Origin: JAZKBN01 sp040388605
GTDB lineage: Bacteria; Bacteroidota; Bacteroidia; Cytophagales; Flexibacteraceae
Assembly: GCA_040388605.1 (NCBI GenBank)
Contig: JAZKBN010000040.1
Location: 62,001-126,000, forward strand
DNA: 64,000 bases
Direction: 5' to 3'
Shown piece by piece: positions 9,899 through 19,544 of this stretch. Positions within the stretch are counted from its first letter, which is position 1, and every line of letters starts with the position of its first letter. The notes beneath the pieces are model-generated. The model did not search any database and was not told the origin of the DNA. It was given only the letters and a program-made list of their open reading frames with translations. Made by a program: the position numbers and the translations under genes.

Positions 9899-10822
9899 TT
9901 ACCATTGAATTATTAGTTGTTGCGCTTCGTTTTTTTCTTTAAACCCGTGGTTGTGTTGATTAATGCTGGGTATTTCAAAATTGCAAACCAATGCCTCTAC
10001 AACTGCTTTGCGATTTTCAATATTACCCCCTGAATGATAGAAGTGATCTTTGGTTACAATATTAAAATTCGACCAATATTTATCTACCATATCATTTTTT
10101 CGCCATTCGTTGTGATGCCATGTTGATAGAATAAATTTAGCTTTAGTATTACTTAGTAAATGAAACAATGTTTCTTCATCCTGTTCTGTCCATCCATTAT
10201 AATAATCAACATATCGCCCGAAATACGGAGGGTCACAATATATAAAGTCATTTTCAGCAGCCAGGGGAATTATTTCGGCAAATGATTTATTGTGAAAAAC
10301 CCATTCAGGTTCAGGTTTTATTATATTTGAAACAGACTGTACTTGATTTGTGATTTTTGTAATGTAGGCTTGTGCAAAGCGTTCCGGTTTTTTACAAAAA
10401 GGAATATTCCAGTTTCCTTTTTTGCCAAAGCGCATCATACCATTGAACCCTGCTCTAGAAAGAAAAATAAAATCATAAGGTGAAAATTCACCACTATTGA
10501 ATCTTGACCGTATCTTGAGATAATGCTCGTATCCATTATTCTCTGCAACTCTGAGTAATTCTCCCTCATACTCAAGATATTTTTTCATTAATGGTGCAGA
10601 AATTTCTTTACCCTGAACGCCTTTGTAAAAATTAATTATATGAGGATTGGAGTCATTTAATATTGCCTGTTTAAAATTAGCATTAAATGCAACAACTCCC
10701 GTACCTAAAAATGGTTCTATCCATTTACCGCTTACTTTTGGCATAAGGGCCATTATCCAAGGTACAAGCTTTGTTTTAATGCCCTGGCTTTTAATAGGTG
10801 GTACTATTGTTTTCTTATTCAT
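9899..10822 (-). CDS. EcoRV-like adenine-specific DNA methyltransferase (D12/Dam class)
   Basis: A 307-residue N6-adenine methyltransferase of the Dam/D12 class. The SAM-binding motif I is EPFLGTGVVAF (residues 36-46) and the catalytic DPPY is at 197-200. N-terminal VPPIKSQGIKTKLVP and internal FCKKPERFAQAYITKI match, from memory, the EcoRV methylase almost word for word, so GATATC is the expected target. The ATG at 10822 is preferred over the upstream TTG at 10864, because it aligns with the family start and overlaps the endonuclease stop by 8 bases. It would protect host DNA from the endonuclease encoded immediately upstream. Base composition is clearly AT-richer than the flanking genes, suggesting acquisition. 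Confidence 0.93.
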   Translation of the reverse strand: MNKKTIVPPIKSQGIKTKLVPWIMALMPKVSGKWIEPFLGTGVVAFNANFKQAILNDSNPHIINFYKGVQGKEISAPLMKKYLEYEGELLRVAENNGYEHYLKIRSRFNSGEFSPYDFIFLSRAGFNGMMRFGKKGNWNIPFCKKPERFAQAYITKITNQVQSVSNIIKPEPEWVFHNKSFAEIIPLAAENDFIYCDPPYFGRYVDYYNGWTEQDEETLFHLLSNTKAKFILSTWHHNEWRKNDMVDKYWSNFNIVTKDHFYHSGGNIENRKAVVEALVCNFEIPSINQHNHGFKEKNEAQQLIIQW

Positions 10823-11684
10823 CACTTTCTGTTCCGTTTTGAGATTGTAAATCGTCTTCAGCACTTAAAAGTTTGATTTCATCCTTGTGAGCTTCTAAAA
10901 TTTGTATACCCCTTTGTTTGTAAATATTGTAAGTTTCCAAATTGGAATACGGTCTTGGAATCTCGAGGGCTTTGGCCATATCATTAGTTAAGTAATACAT
11001 CCAGTAATCGTCGTAAACTTCTTCGCCCAGTGTTGAAAATATACCTTTGCCATTAATAAGGTTATCAATACTGTTGGTCGATCCAATGTTTTTTGTATTG
11101 CCGCTACCCGGGTTAGCAGAAGCAATTTTATACTTTGGCTGCACGAAAAACTGAAAATCCCTAATAACTGATACAATCTTATCCAGCTCATCAATATTAT
11201 AAACAGTCTTTTCATTTAGCTCAACTTCTGTTTGAGAATAAATAACACCCAACACTAAATGCGCTGAGTACGATCCATAAGGATACAAAGTGTTTTTTGT
11301 GCTCTCTCTGTTTCGGAAATACCCGGTGAAGGCACCCAATGTCATACTTTTTATTTTGTTTGCAGAGTCTTTGAATGTGCTTTTAATATCAACAGCGAAT
11401 TTTTCCTTTGTTGTATTCGAAATAAATGTTAAATCCGGATAGAAGTTTTGTTGAGGTGGTAATTCAAGCGTGAGATCGTTTTTTTTAGCAAACTGTTCAA
11501 ATGCAGGAATAAGGAGAAGTTCTATGATTTTGGATACAACCTTAGTATCAATAGAAATTGTGTAGATATTCTTATATATATCAATAAACCCTTTAACAAT
11601 CCAATCGCCTTTTTCTGTTGCAATAATCTCATTGTAATTTTTAACTTCTTCCTGAAGCGCCAATAACAGTTCGTCTTTAGTCAT
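10815..11684 (-). CDS. EcoRV-like type II restriction endonuclease
   Basis: A 289-residue protein that aligns by eye with R.EcoRV throughout. Matching segments are QQNFYPDLTF (catalytic Asp84 of the PD motif), FAVDIKST (Asp99, Lys101), MTLGAFTGYFRN, the recognition loop PGSGNTKNIGS (192-202), and GKGIF followed by DDYWMYY near 213-231. The active-site glutamate in the helix preceding these (IIELL, Glu55) also appears to be kept. The GSGNT loop is the base-contacting element in EcoRV, so recognition of GATATC with blunt cutting is expected. It is about 40 residues longer than EcoRV, mainly at the C-terminus. It sits upstream of and overlaps its methylase gene. Function is inferred from homology only. 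Confidence 0.93.
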   Translation of the reverse strand: MTKDELLLALQEEVKNYNEIIATEKGDWIVKGFIDIYKNIYTISIDTKVVSKIIELLLIPAFEQFAKKNDLTLELPPQQNFYPDLTFISNTTKEKFAVDIKSTFKDSANKIKSMTLGAFTGYFRNRESTKNTLYPYGSYSAHLVLGVIYSQTEVELNEKTVYNIDELDKIVSVIRDFQFFVQPKYKIASANPGSGNTKNIGSTNSIDNLINGKGIFSTLGEEVYDDYWMYYLTNDMAKALEIPRPYSNLETYNIYKQRGIQILEAHKDEIKLLSAEDDLQSQNGTESDE

Positions 11685-11788
11685 GTATTAAGGTTTGATT
11701 ATTGCTATGAAACACGAATCTACACTTTTTATTATTAAATACACATCCTGCCTGAATTATACCTATCCTCTCCCTTTCATATTTTCCC

Positions 11789-11796
11789 TATCTTTG
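11789..11796 (+). promoter_or_regulatory. Putative Bacteroidota -7 box for aspS
   Basis: TATCTTTG matches the phylum's TAnnTTTG -7 consensus and lies about 68 bp upstream of the aspS ATG. No clear -33 TTG is seen at the right spacing. Confidence 0.45.
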
Positions 11797-11863
11797 CGCC
11801 CTGTTTTCCCTGAACACCATCCCCGCTATCCCGTTGGGGCCATGTGAACAGACTCAATTATAT

Positions 11864-13621
11864 ATGCTCCGTACACACACCTGCGGCGAACTGCGTTTGC
11901 AGAACGCCGGCACCCCGGCAACCTTATGCGGCTGGGTTCAGCGTATCCGCGATAAAGGCGGCCTTGTTTGGATTGATTTGCGTGATCGCTATGGCATTAC
12001 GCAGCTCATACTTGATGAAAGCTACAGCTCAGCCGAGCTCGTGGCCCAGGCCCGTACCCTCGGTCGCGAGTTCGTGATTTCAGCAACCGGAACCGTTATT
12101 GAGCGCACAGCCAAAAACGCCAAAATACCCACCGGCGAGGTGGAGCTGAAAATTGAAAGCATCAGCCTGCTGAACGCTGCCAAATTGCCCCCCTTCCTGA
12201 TAGAAGACGATACCGACGGCGGAGACGACCTCCGCATGAAGTATCGCTACCTTGATTTGCGCCGCACCCCGGTGCGTAAAAATCTGGAGCTGCGCCACCG
12301 CCTGATGCAGGAAACCCGCCGCTATCTCGACGGACAAGGCTTTATGGAGGTGGAAACCCCCGTACTCATTAAAAGCACGCCTGAAGGCGCCCGCGATTTC
12401 GTGGTGCCGAGCCGCATGCATCCGGGTGAGTTTTACGCCCTGCCCCAAAGCCCCCAAACTTTCAAGCAATTGCTCATGGTAAGCGGTTTCGACCGTTATT
12501 TCCAGATAGTAAAATGCTTCCGTGATGAAGATTTGCGTGCAGATCGTCAGCCTGAATTCACGCAGATAGACTGCGAAATGTCGTTTGTGGAGCAGAACGA
12601 TATTCTTGACATGTTCGAGGGTCTGATTAAGGTTATCTTCAAAAATATTAAGGGCATTGATCTCCCTGAATTCCGTAGGGTAGATTATTCATGGGCTGCC
12701 GAAAACTACGGCTCTGATAAACCCGACCTCCGTTTCGGCTTCCCCTTCAAAAACCTGACGGGTATTGCCAAAGGCAAGGGTTTCCCCGTTTTCGATAATG
12801 CGGAAGCAATACTTGGCATAGCCTGCACAGGCGCTGCCGATTACACCCGCAAGCAGCTTGACGAGCTTACCGAGTTTGTTAAAAAACCGCAGGTAGGCGC
12901 AAAAGGACTCGTTTATGTTCGCTATGCCGCCGACGGAACTTTGAAAGGCAGCGCCGATAAATTCTACTCTGAAACCGAGCTGAAAGCCTGGGCCGATGCC
13001 ATGGACGCCAAACCCGGCGACCTCATACTGATACTTGCCGGCGACGATGCCAAAACCCGCAAAGCCCTCAACGATCTTCGCCTCGAGATGGGAACCCGCC
13101 TCGGCCTGCGCGATAAGGATAAGTATGAAGTGCTTTGGGTTTGCGATTTCCCTTTGCTCGAGTTCAACGAGGAGGAAAACCGCTGGTTTGCCATGCACCA
13201 CCCCTTCACTTCGCCCAAGCCCGATGATATTGCCCTCCTTTACACCGACCCCGGGAAAGTACGCGCCAATGCTTACGACCTCGTGATTAACGGCGTGGAA
13301 GTAGGCGGAGGCAGCATACGTATTCACGACCGCGGCCTGCAGGAAGAAATGTTTAAGCGCCTCGGTTTTACCGATGACGAGGCCCGTCGCCAATTCGGCT
13401 TCCTGATGGATGCTTTTGAATATGGTGCGCCACCGCACGGCGGACTCGCCTTTGGTTTCGATCGCCTTTGCGCATTGCTTGGCGGCTCCGACAGTATTCG
13501 TGATTTTATTGCCTTCCCGAAAAACAACTCGGGCCGCGATGTAATGATAGATACCCCTTCAACAATTGCCGATGCACAGCTTAAGGAACTGGGAATCGGT
13601 GTTACAGAGCAGAAGAAATAA
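11864..13621 (+). CDS. aspS: Aspartyl-tRNA synthetase
   Basis: This class II synthetase charges tRNA-Asp. The protein of 585 residues (start at the ATG at 11864, giving [11 protein letters not shown]; the upstream in-frame TTG at 11834 is rejected) has the expected length. It has an N-terminal OB-fold anticodon-binding domain ([20 protein letters not shown]), motif 2 ([19 protein letters not shown]), the bacterial insertion domain in the middle, and motif 3 ([14 protein letters not shown]). A TAnnTTTG box lies upstream and a hairpin downstream, suggesting a single-gene transcript. Whether it is discriminating cannot be decided here. Confidence 0.97.
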   Translation: MLRTHTCGELRLQNAGTPATLCGWVQRIRDKGGLVWIDLRDRYGITQLILDESYSSAELVAQARTLGREFVISATGTVIERTAKNAKIPTGEVELKIESISLLNAAKLPPFLIEDDTDGGDDLRMKYRYLDLRRTPVRKNLELRHRLMQETRRYLDGQGFMEVETPVLIKSTPEGARDFVVPSRMHPGEFYALPQSPQTFKQLLMVSGFDRYFQIVKCFRDEDLRADRQPEFTQIDCEMSFVEQNDILDMFEGLIKVIFKNIKGIDLPEFRRVDYSWAAENYGSDKPDLRFGFPFKNLTGIAKGKGFPVFDNAEAILGIACTGAADYTRKQLDELTEFVKKPQVGAKGLVYVRYAADGTLKGSADKFYSETELKAWADAMDAKPGDLILILAGDDAKTRKALNDLRLEMGTRLGLRDKDKYEVLWVCDFPLLEFNEEENRWFAMHHPFTSPKPDDIALLYTDPGKVRANAYDLVINGVEVGGGSIRIHDRGLQEEMFKRLGFTDDEARRQFGFLMDAFEYGAPPHGGLAFGFDRLCALLGGSDSIRDFIAFPKNNSGRDVMIDTPSTIADAQLKELGIGVTEQKK

Positions 13622-13661
13622 CTGTCAGTTAAAATAATTTCACATTCCTGAAATATTTCCT

Positions 13662-13715
13662 GAACCGCCTGTATGTGCCTAAAACCTCGTTTTTGGGCCT
13701 TCCGGGCGGTTTTTC
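13662..13715 (+). terminator. Putative terminator after aspS
   Basis: AACCGCC at 13663-13669 pairs with GGCGGTT at 13705-13711, followed by TTTTCTT. The loop is long (about 35 bases), so the call is moderate. Confidence 0.5.
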
Positions 13716-13902
13716 TTACATGTAACTTACATGATTTTGGTATGCCCCATTATATATTGTGCTAACAGGTATTGACATATTACATTTATAGGAATATATT
13801 TTGGCAAATTAGCAGGGAATTAAGTCCGGGTGCTGCTTTACGGGCGCATTTGGCCTGCAAAGGAGCACAGTAATTTTAATACACGATTAACACCTACAAA
13901 GC

Positions 13903-15333
13903 ATGGCTAAGCTCAAGAACATTATTAAGCAACTATCGGCACACGATTTTCAAACCCTCTGCGACCAGTTGCGGGCCGGGAATGCCGAAAAATCTGCCCT
14001 GCTGCTCCGCTTCATCCGCGAACGCCAAATGAGCGACGAGAAGATAATGAAAGAGCTTGATGTGAACACCAACGCTTATTATACCCTTCGCTCCCGCCTG
14101 AACCAAAAGATTGAGGAATACCTTTTGCAGCAGATGGAAAACCCCCGCACCGACCTCCTGAAAAAGGTGGCCAACATCAGCGAGGTGGTTTTTACCAAGA
14201 AGCGGGCTATTGCCATTGCCACCCTCAAAAAGCTTGAAAAGGAGCTGCTTGATTACGACTTGGCCAACGAGCTTACCGTGGTTTACAAGAACCTCAAAAA
14301 GCTGCACATTAACTCACCCGACAGTTTCAGCTACTCGCAGCTGTACAACCGCCACGTGGCCTATATGCTGGCCCTGGATAAGTGTGAGGACCTTCTCGCC
14401 GATTACTTTAAAAAGTACGGCAGCTACCTGCTTACCGGCAACGAGATAGAAAAAATGGAGCTCGACCTGCTCAAACGCGAGCTCGATAATGTCTGCAAGT
14501 TGTATGACAGCCACCGCCTGTATGTGTACCGCCATTGCGTAGGCATCTTCCACCGCTTTTTTGTTGATACTGCCGAGAACGAAGAAGATGAGGCCGTTGA
14601 AGACATACTCGCCAACGTAGAAAAAACCTTTGAAACCTATTACCTCGATTCGGTTTACTATAACCTGAAACCCGTGTTCGAGTACCTGAAGCTGGAGTAT
14701 TATACCCACTACAAGGTATGGCGCAAAACCGAAAAGTACTTTGAGGAGGTGAACGAGAATGCAGCCACCCTTTTGAGCAATTACAGCCTCTACACCTTCC
14801 CTGCCGGCTTCCTGCTCACCAAGCTCGACCGTGCCATACGTACCGAAACCGAAGGCAGCCTGTACGTTGAAAACAAGGAGATTTTCGAGGAGTTTGAATG
14901 CGATGTGAACGATGTGCCCAAATACCTCATTTACGTTTGCTACCGTGCCCTCAGCTGCTTTTTCGCAGGTAAGTACGATGAAGCCCACCGTTACCTGAAC
15001 GGCCTGCTCAACGATTTAAGCCTGAAGCGTTTCCCGCAGGCGCTTATAGAGGTAAAGCTGCTGCTCACCCTGCAATACTGCCTCCTGCGCGATTTTGAGC
15101 TCTTTAACCAAAGCGTAAACAGCATACAGCGCCAGATTCGCCTGCTTAACCAGGGCGACGATCATTCAACGCTCTTTATAAAGCTGATGAAAACGGCCAT
15201 TACCGAAACCCGCCCGGGTAAAGCTGCCAAAATTAAATCTATGGCAGAAAAAATCAGGGCCAAAGGAGTAGGTCATTTCTCCCCGATTATGATAATCTGC
15301 TCGGATGATCGGTTTTTGGAGAAGATGGTTTAA
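13903..15333 (+). CDS. Helical hypothetical protein, 476 aa
   Basis: No family is recognised. The sequence is almost wholly alpha-helical and charged, without signal peptide or membrane segment, so it is probably cytoplasmic. The first ~80 residues (LLLRFIRERQMSDEKIMKEL, AYYTLRSRLNQKIEEYLL) look like a small helical domain. The rest has irregular helical pairs like degenerate TPR units (YLIYVCYRALSCFFAGKYDEAHRYLNGLL around 350-375). Codon use and GC match the neighbouring housekeeping genes, so it looks native. It is followed after 12 bp by the AraC-type gene, so co-transcription is likely. Confidence 0.75.
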   Translation: MAKLKNIIKQLSAHDFQTLCDQLRAGNAEKSALLLRFIRERQMSDEKIMKELDVNTNAYYTLRSRLNQKIEEYLLQQMENPRTDLLKKVANISEVVFTKKRAIAIATLKKLEKELLDYDLANELTVVYKNLKKLHINSPDSFSYSQLYNRHVAYMLALDKCEDLLADYFKKYGSYLLTGNEIEKMELDLLKRELDNVCKLYDSHRLYVYRHCVGIFHRFFVDTAENEEDEAVEDILANVEKTFETYYLDSVYYNLKPVFEYLKLEYYTHYKVWRKTEKYFEEVNENAATLLSNYSLYTFPAGFLLTKLDRAIRTETEGSLYVENKEIFEEFECDVNDVPKYLIYVCYRALSCFFAGKYDEAHRYLNGLLNDLSLKRFPQALIEVKLLLTLQYCLLRDFELFNQSVNSIQRQIRLLNQGDDHSTLFIKLMKTAITETRPGKAAKIKSMAEKIRAKGVGHFSPIMIICSDDRFLEKMV

Positions 15334-15345
15334 AATGCGTGAATA

Positions 15346-16116
15346 ATGACTGCCGAGGCTCATATACCTTCTGCGTTATTAAGACCTTTTATCAAGGCTT
15401 ACCTGATCATAGAGAGCCGCGAGGAATTGGTGAATAGGGTATTGCCCGACACTTCGCTTGTAATAGCATTCCGGTTTAAAGGGCAGGTTAATTATGTAAC
15501 CGAAAATAATTTGGAGGCATTGCCGGGTTCAGTTATTTCAGGTTTAAGAAAATCTGTCAGGCTGATTAATTACCTTGATAATTCGGCAACATTTTTAATC
15601 AGGTTTAAGGAAGCAGGCGCAAAGGCATTTTTCAGGGAGCCGATGCACGAACTTTTTGAGGAGAGCGTTTCGCTCGATACTTTTATATCAGGGCATGAAT
15701 TATCGCTGATTGAGGAACAGTTGGCCGAAGCGGATAATAATCTTCAAAGAGTAGCTGTGATTGAAGCGTTTTTGTTGTCGAAACTCTGTAACAATAATCC
15801 TGACAGGCTGGTTGCAGCTGCCGTACAGAAGATTCATTCCGCAAGCGGGAGCATTAAAATTCAGGAGCTTGCCAAATCACTTTTTATAAGCCATGATGCT
15901 TTCGAAAAACGTTTCAGACAAACGGTAGGTACTTCACCGAAGCAGTTTGCGTCACTAATCAGGATGAATTCGGTTATCAGTAATACAGGTCGGGAATCAT
16001 TTTCAGACAAGGTGTTTGATGCCGGGTATTTTGACCGGTCGCATTTTAACAAGGAATTTAAATTGTTTACCGGGCAAACCCCTACCGATTTTTTTAAAGC
16101 AGGCTTATACTGGTAA
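15346..16116 (+). CDS. AraC-family transcriptional regulator
   Basis: A 256-residue regulator. The N-terminal ~130 residues form a DUF6597-type ligand/effector domain (LLRPFIKAYLIIESREE; PGSVISGLRKSVRL). The C-terminal ~85 residues carry two helix-turn-helix motifs of the AraC HTH_18 type (IQELAKSLFISHDAFEKRF; DAGYFDRSHFNKEFKLFTGQ). It lies 12 bp after the 476-aa gene and 68 bp before the YciI-like gene, which has its own -7 box. The latter is therefore a plausible target; this is inferred from position. The effector is unknown. Confidence 0.88.
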   Translation: MTAEAHIPSALLRPFIKAYLIIESREELVNRVLPDTSLVIAFRFKGQVNYVTENNLEALPGSVISGLRKSVRLINYLDNSATFLIRFKEAGAKAFFREPMHELFEESVSLDTFISGHELSLIEEQLAEADNNLQRVAVIEAFLLSKLCNNNPDRLVAAAVQKIHSASGSIKIQELAKSLFISHDAFEKRFRQTVGTSPKQFASLIRMNSVISNTGRESFSDKVFDAGYFDRSHFNKEFKLFTGQTPTDFFKAGLYW

Positions 16117-16156
16117 AATCAATGATTTTTTACAATCACCGGGTTTAAGGGCCTCT

Positions 16157-16164
16157 TAATTTTG
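16157..16164 (+). promoter_or_regulatory. Putative -7 box for the YciI-like gene
   Basis: TAATTTTG matches TAnnTTTG and sits 21 bp before the ATG at 16185, in the gap after the AraC gene. No convincing -33 box; an activator could compensate. Confidence 0.45.
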
Positions 16165-16184
16165 CATCAACAACATGAAGAACT

Positions 16185-16664
16185 ATGAAATCACTAATTA
16201 GGCAATGCAGTTTTGTTTTAGGCTTGCTGTTCATCAGCGCCTCATTCTTTTCCCAGGCAAAAGAAAACCAAACATCAGCCAAATTACCAAAAGTAAAAAT
16301 GGAAACCCCGAACTCGGAACTTAAAGAGTATATTTTACTGGTCCGTGTACCGCTCAGCTACGGGCCTGAACAGGCAAAAGAAGTACGTGAGCAATGGAAC
16401 GCCTTGCTTGACAAATGGAAAGCCGACGGTACTTTTATTACAAGCTATGTTTACCCATCAGATGGCTATTTGGTAACAGGGGCAGAAAAATCGGTAACAA
16501 AGGAAAGTTATACGGCAGGCAGTTTTAAGCTTGTAAGTAACATGATTTTGAATGCGCCTAATTATGAAGCAGCATTGGAATTGGCGAAAAAATGCCCGGT
16601 GCTTGCGCAGGGCGGGGTAATTGAGGTGAGGGAGATTCAGCCGAGGGTGAAGACAGGGAAGTGA
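16185..16664 (+). CDS. Secreted YciI-like domain protein
   Basis: A 159-residue protein with a signal peptide ending around SASFFSQA. The following ~100-residue domain resembles YCII-related/dimeric alpha-beta barrel proteins: YILLVRVPLSYGPEQAKEV, then WNALLDKWKADGTF, then AGSFKLVSNMIL, then ALELAKKCPVL and GGVIEVREI. Such domains are small ferredoxin-like folds of poorly defined activity. Secretion is unusual for the family and suggests a periplasmic role. The gene follows the AraC regulator and has its own -7 box. The substrate is unknown. Confidence 0.7.
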   Translation: MKSLIRQCSFVLGLLFISASFFSQAKENQTSAKLPKVKMETPNSELKEYILLVRVPLSYGPEQAKEVREQWNALLDKWKADGTFITSYVYPSDGYLVTGAEKSVTKESYTAGSFKLVSNMILNAPNYEAALELAKKCPVLAQGGVIEVREIQPRVKTGK

Positions 16665-16826
16665 GAAAGGTAAGCCTGGAAGGTGTTGAATATATTGACT
16701 TGTTTTATGTGATAAATCACAGTTTTTGTTTTTTAACAGGTTGCTATACAGGTTTTTACTAAAGTGATGCTTTCGTGATTCAATACTCGGTTTCACTTGG
16801 GTTATTTGTTTTGAATCACCTGGCCT

Positions 16827-17630
16827 TCACCTCCAGCCATTCCAAACCAGCCCAATCCCCTTGGCCCCGCCCTGCATAACCGGGTAAAAGCTGATTGATT
16901 TCCTGCCCCACCTGTGCCTGTGCGTTAAGTAGGCCACTTGCGCCGATAGGATGCCAACCCCCGCCCCGGCAAACACATCCGATTCCCAGTGCCTGTTATT
17001 CACCATTCGCAGGCCTGCCACACCTGCAGCCATGGTATAAGCTCCTATACCATACCAAGGGCTTCTGTTCCGTGTTTCTTTGTAAACAATGGTTGCCGCC
17101 ATAAATGCCTGCGCAGTATGACCTGATGGAAATGAATACTGCCCGCCATCGGGCCGGGTAATATTGGTTAAGCGCTTGGTTATTTGAACAGTGGCATTGT
17201 CGAGAAGCTCAGCTTTAGCAATGAGCAGGAGCAGGTTTATGCCGTCGTTTTCGGTTTCAACTTTGAGCAGCTTTATAATGCCCAGCTCAAGGAATGGGGC
17301 GAATTGCAGGTAATTATCTATATGGTTTCTGTAATCAACAAACAGGTGCCGAACATCTGTTTTTGCACTGTAGCTGCTGTAAAAGCCATGGTTGTTTATG
17401 GTGCTTATGCCGTATCCTATCAACACCACGGGCACAACCGAGGCCCTGAGCAATTTGCCTTTATACCATTTCCGGGTAGTATCTGTTTGTGCTTTTACAC
17501 CGGGTTTTACCTGTTTTAAAGTATCTTCATTAACGGGTTGTATGATTAACGGCTTTTGGGAAAAGGTCGGGTGGTTGCTGCCCAATAAGAGCACCAAAAT
17601 ACTTAGCCGGAAATACTGATATAGATTCAT
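16827..17630 (-). CDS. PAP2-family (lipid) phosphatase
   Basis: A 267-residue protein with an N-terminal signal or membrane segment and the three acid-phosphatase motifs of the PAP2 superfamily: K152-x6-R159-P160 (KRLTNITRP), PSGH at 168-171, and R208-x5-H214-x3-D218 (RMVNNRHWESD). These form the vanadium-haloperoxidase-like active site that removes phosphate from lipid phosphates. The gene lies 17 bp after the Omp85-family gene on the same strand, so the two are probably co-transcribed. A role in lipid A or undecaprenyl-phosphate metabolism is possible; the sequence does not decide. Confidence 0.9.
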   Translation of the reverse strand: MNLYQYFRLSILVLLLGSNHPTFSQKPLIIQPVNEDTLKQVKPGVKAQTDTTRKWYKGKLLRASVVPVVLIGYGISTINNHGFYSSYSAKTDVRHLFVDYRNHIDNYLQFAPFLELGIIKLLKVETENDGINLLLLIAKAELLDNATVQITKRLTNITRPDGGQYSFPSGHTAQAFMAATIVYKETRNRSPWYGIGAYTMAAGVAGLRMVNNRHWESDVFAGAGVGILSAQVAYLTHRHRWGRKSISFYPVMQGGAKGIGLVWNGWR

Positions 17631-17647
17631 TTTTCTATTATTTAAAA

Positions 17648-19492
17648 TTAAAACCTCCCCACCAACCCGAAATGCACCTTGCTCGTATTAAATCCCAGCT
17701 TCTGCGAATTGGTTCTGCCCAGGGCATAAGTAAAGCTGAATACCCCTGCCGGGGTTGAAAAGCTGATGCCTGCCCCTATGCCTGTGGGACTGTCGGTAAA
17801 ATTGCTGCCGGGGGCTTTATAGCGATAAATGCCCTGGTCGGCGAAGAGCAGTAGGTAGCTTGTTTCCTCAATAAACCAGCGCAGCTCTGCCGTGGCTATG
17901 GCGTATTGCGATGCAAAGAAGAAGTTTTCGTTAAAGCCCCTGAGCGTGCTCAGCCCGCCAATCCGGAAGAGCTCGTTGCGCAGGGGCAGGGCAGTAGCGA
18001 GCAGTCCGCCGCTGAGGCGGGTCAGCAATACGCCCTGCTTGCCGAGTGGGGTGTAATGCTCAATATTGGCCTTGCTGAAAAAGCGGGTATCGGAAATACG
18101 TATGGTGTCATAAGCAGCTTCGGGAATGCCGGGCAATTTTTGCAGGGTCTTGGTACCAATGCCGACCTCTAAATACCGCTTCATGCCGCTGTGCGGATAC
18201 AGGAAATCGTTGGTTGAATTGCCTTCATAGCTGAGCCCGTAACTTTGAATATTATACCCCGAAATATCGGGCAGGGTAGAGCCCTTTACTGCCGCCGGGG
18301 TGGTTTGCCTCAATATAACCGATGCATTCTGCTCGGCAAAAACGCCCAGCTTTTCACCGCCTGCATAAGTCCAGGCAAGGCTGAGGCGGGAACGGCGGTT
18401 CAGGAAAGTGGTATCTTCCTTCAAAAGGTAAAATGTACCAGTTGCCTCCAAGGGGGTACCAAGAAGGGCCGGGTGGGTATAGCTTACATCAAGCTTTTGG
18501 CTGCCTTTCTTTATGCTTTGCCAGCTCAGGTTCAGGGCTTTGCCGCTTTGCAACAGGTTATTCAGCTTCAGGTTTATCTCACCGGTAATAAGCAGTGCAC
18601 CCTGTCCCTGCTCGTTGGGCAGGAAACCTATGATGCCGTCGGCCTGGTTGGCGTTGCGGTTTTCAGCAGAAAGTATGGGGTATGCGCGGTTGTTGCTGAA
18701 AGTAAGGCGCATGGGCCCTGTAACTTTCAGCCAGGGCAGGCTGCGCAGGTATTTCTCGGCGTATGCCAGGTTGCTCTTGTTGAATGCTTCACCGGGCCTC
18801 AGGCGCAGGAGCCGGCTCATGAATTTACGCTTCACCTTCAGGTTGCCAATAATGGCCAGGCTGTCCCAAACCACGTATGGGCCGGGCTTGTAATTAAATG
18901 CGGCATCAAGCTCTGCATCTTTGCCGGAATTATTTACCTGCATAGAATCCAGCCGGAGCGATGCAAATGGGTAACCGCTGTTTTCTGCCGAAGTTAAAAT
19001 ACGATCACTAAGCCTACCCAAATCAGAAGGACTAAACAGGTTGCCGGTGTGTTTGCGTTTTCGCAAACCTGTTCCGCTAAGCACTTCCGGGGCCAGGTTG
19101 CCCGGGCGGAGGCCGGCCCATCGGTACTGTAAGCCGGGTATGATGGTAACTTTTAAAGTATCGGGCTTACCCGGCTTTAATGCTTGCCGATTTTGCAAAC
19201 TGTCGGCCGAGGCTGTCAGAAAACCTTTATCCTGCAGGTTGCGCAGCCGGGCGCTGATTGCGGCTAATGCTGTTTCTTTATCAGGGTGTAAGGTGCTTTG
19301 CTTTTTAGTTCCTTCGTTTATAAAAAGCAAAACAGCCCGCTCTTTCTTAGCGGCAGTCAGCGTATCGGCGGGAGCCGATGCTGTTTTGGGCATATTAGGT
19401 TTCAGGCTGTCGGCCGGGCTTTGGGCAAACAGTAAAGCGGGCAGAAACAGCAGCGCGAAAAAAATAAACAGCCATGCGCACTTTGTTTTCAT
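17648..19492 (-). CDS. Omp85/BamA-TamA family outer-membrane protein
   Basis: 614 residues with a signal peptide (ending near LLFAQ). A periplasmic region of about 220 residues includes at least one POTRA-like unit (FMSRLLRLRPGEAFNKSNL, YLRSLPWLKVTGPM), and a C-terminal 16-strand-type barrel follows. The diagnostic lid-loop motif of Omp85 proteins is visible as GGLSTLRGFNENFF, and the chain ends in a phenylalanine (GLVGRF). It is shorter than BamA (usually five POTRAs), closer to TamA-like or patatin-associated paralogues. It is followed 17 bp later by the PAP2 phosphatase. Possible roles are protein or lipid transfer to the outer membrane. Confidence 0.87.
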   Translation of the reverse strand: MKTKCAWLFIFFALLFLPALLFAQSPADSLKPNMPKTASAPADTLTAAKKERAVLLFINEGTKKQSTLHPDKETALAAISARLRNLQDKGFLTASADSLQNRQALKPGKPDTLKVTIIPGLQYRWAGLRPGNLAPEVLSGTGLRKRKHTGNLFSPSDLGRLSDRILTSAENSGYPFASLRLDSMQVNNSGKDAELDAAFNYKPGPYVVWDSLAIIGNLKVKRKFMSRLLRLRPGEAFNKSNLAYAEKYLRSLPWLKVTGPMRLTFSNNRAYPILSAENRNANQADGIIGFLPNEQGQGALLITGEINLKLNNLLQSGKALNLSWQSIKKGSQKLDVSYTHPALLGTPLEATGTFYLLKEDTTFLNRRSRLSLAWTYAGGEKLGVFAEQNASVILRQTTPAAVKGSTLPDISGYNIQSYGLSYEGNSTNDFLYPHSGMKRYLEVGIGTKTLQKLPGIPEAAYDTIRISDTRFFSKANIEHYTPLGKQGVLLTRLSGGLLATALPLRNELFRIGGLSTLRGFNENFFFASQYAIATAELRWFIEETSYLLLFADQGIYRYKAPGSNFTDSPTGIGAGISFSTPAGVFSFTYALGRTNSQKLGFNTSKVHFGLVGRF

Positions 19493-19544
19493 ATTTCAGC
19501 TTTCCGCAGCTTAAAGCTAAGCAAAAACCTCGGCACGGGTATGC

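Noticed and set aside
11834..11863. Longer aspS start at the in-frame TTG
   Set aside because: Adds ten residues with no family match; the ATG at 11864 gives the canonical N-terminus.
12689..13438. 249-codon minus-strand frame within aspS
   Set aside because: Antisense shadow of aspS; no domain or start signal.
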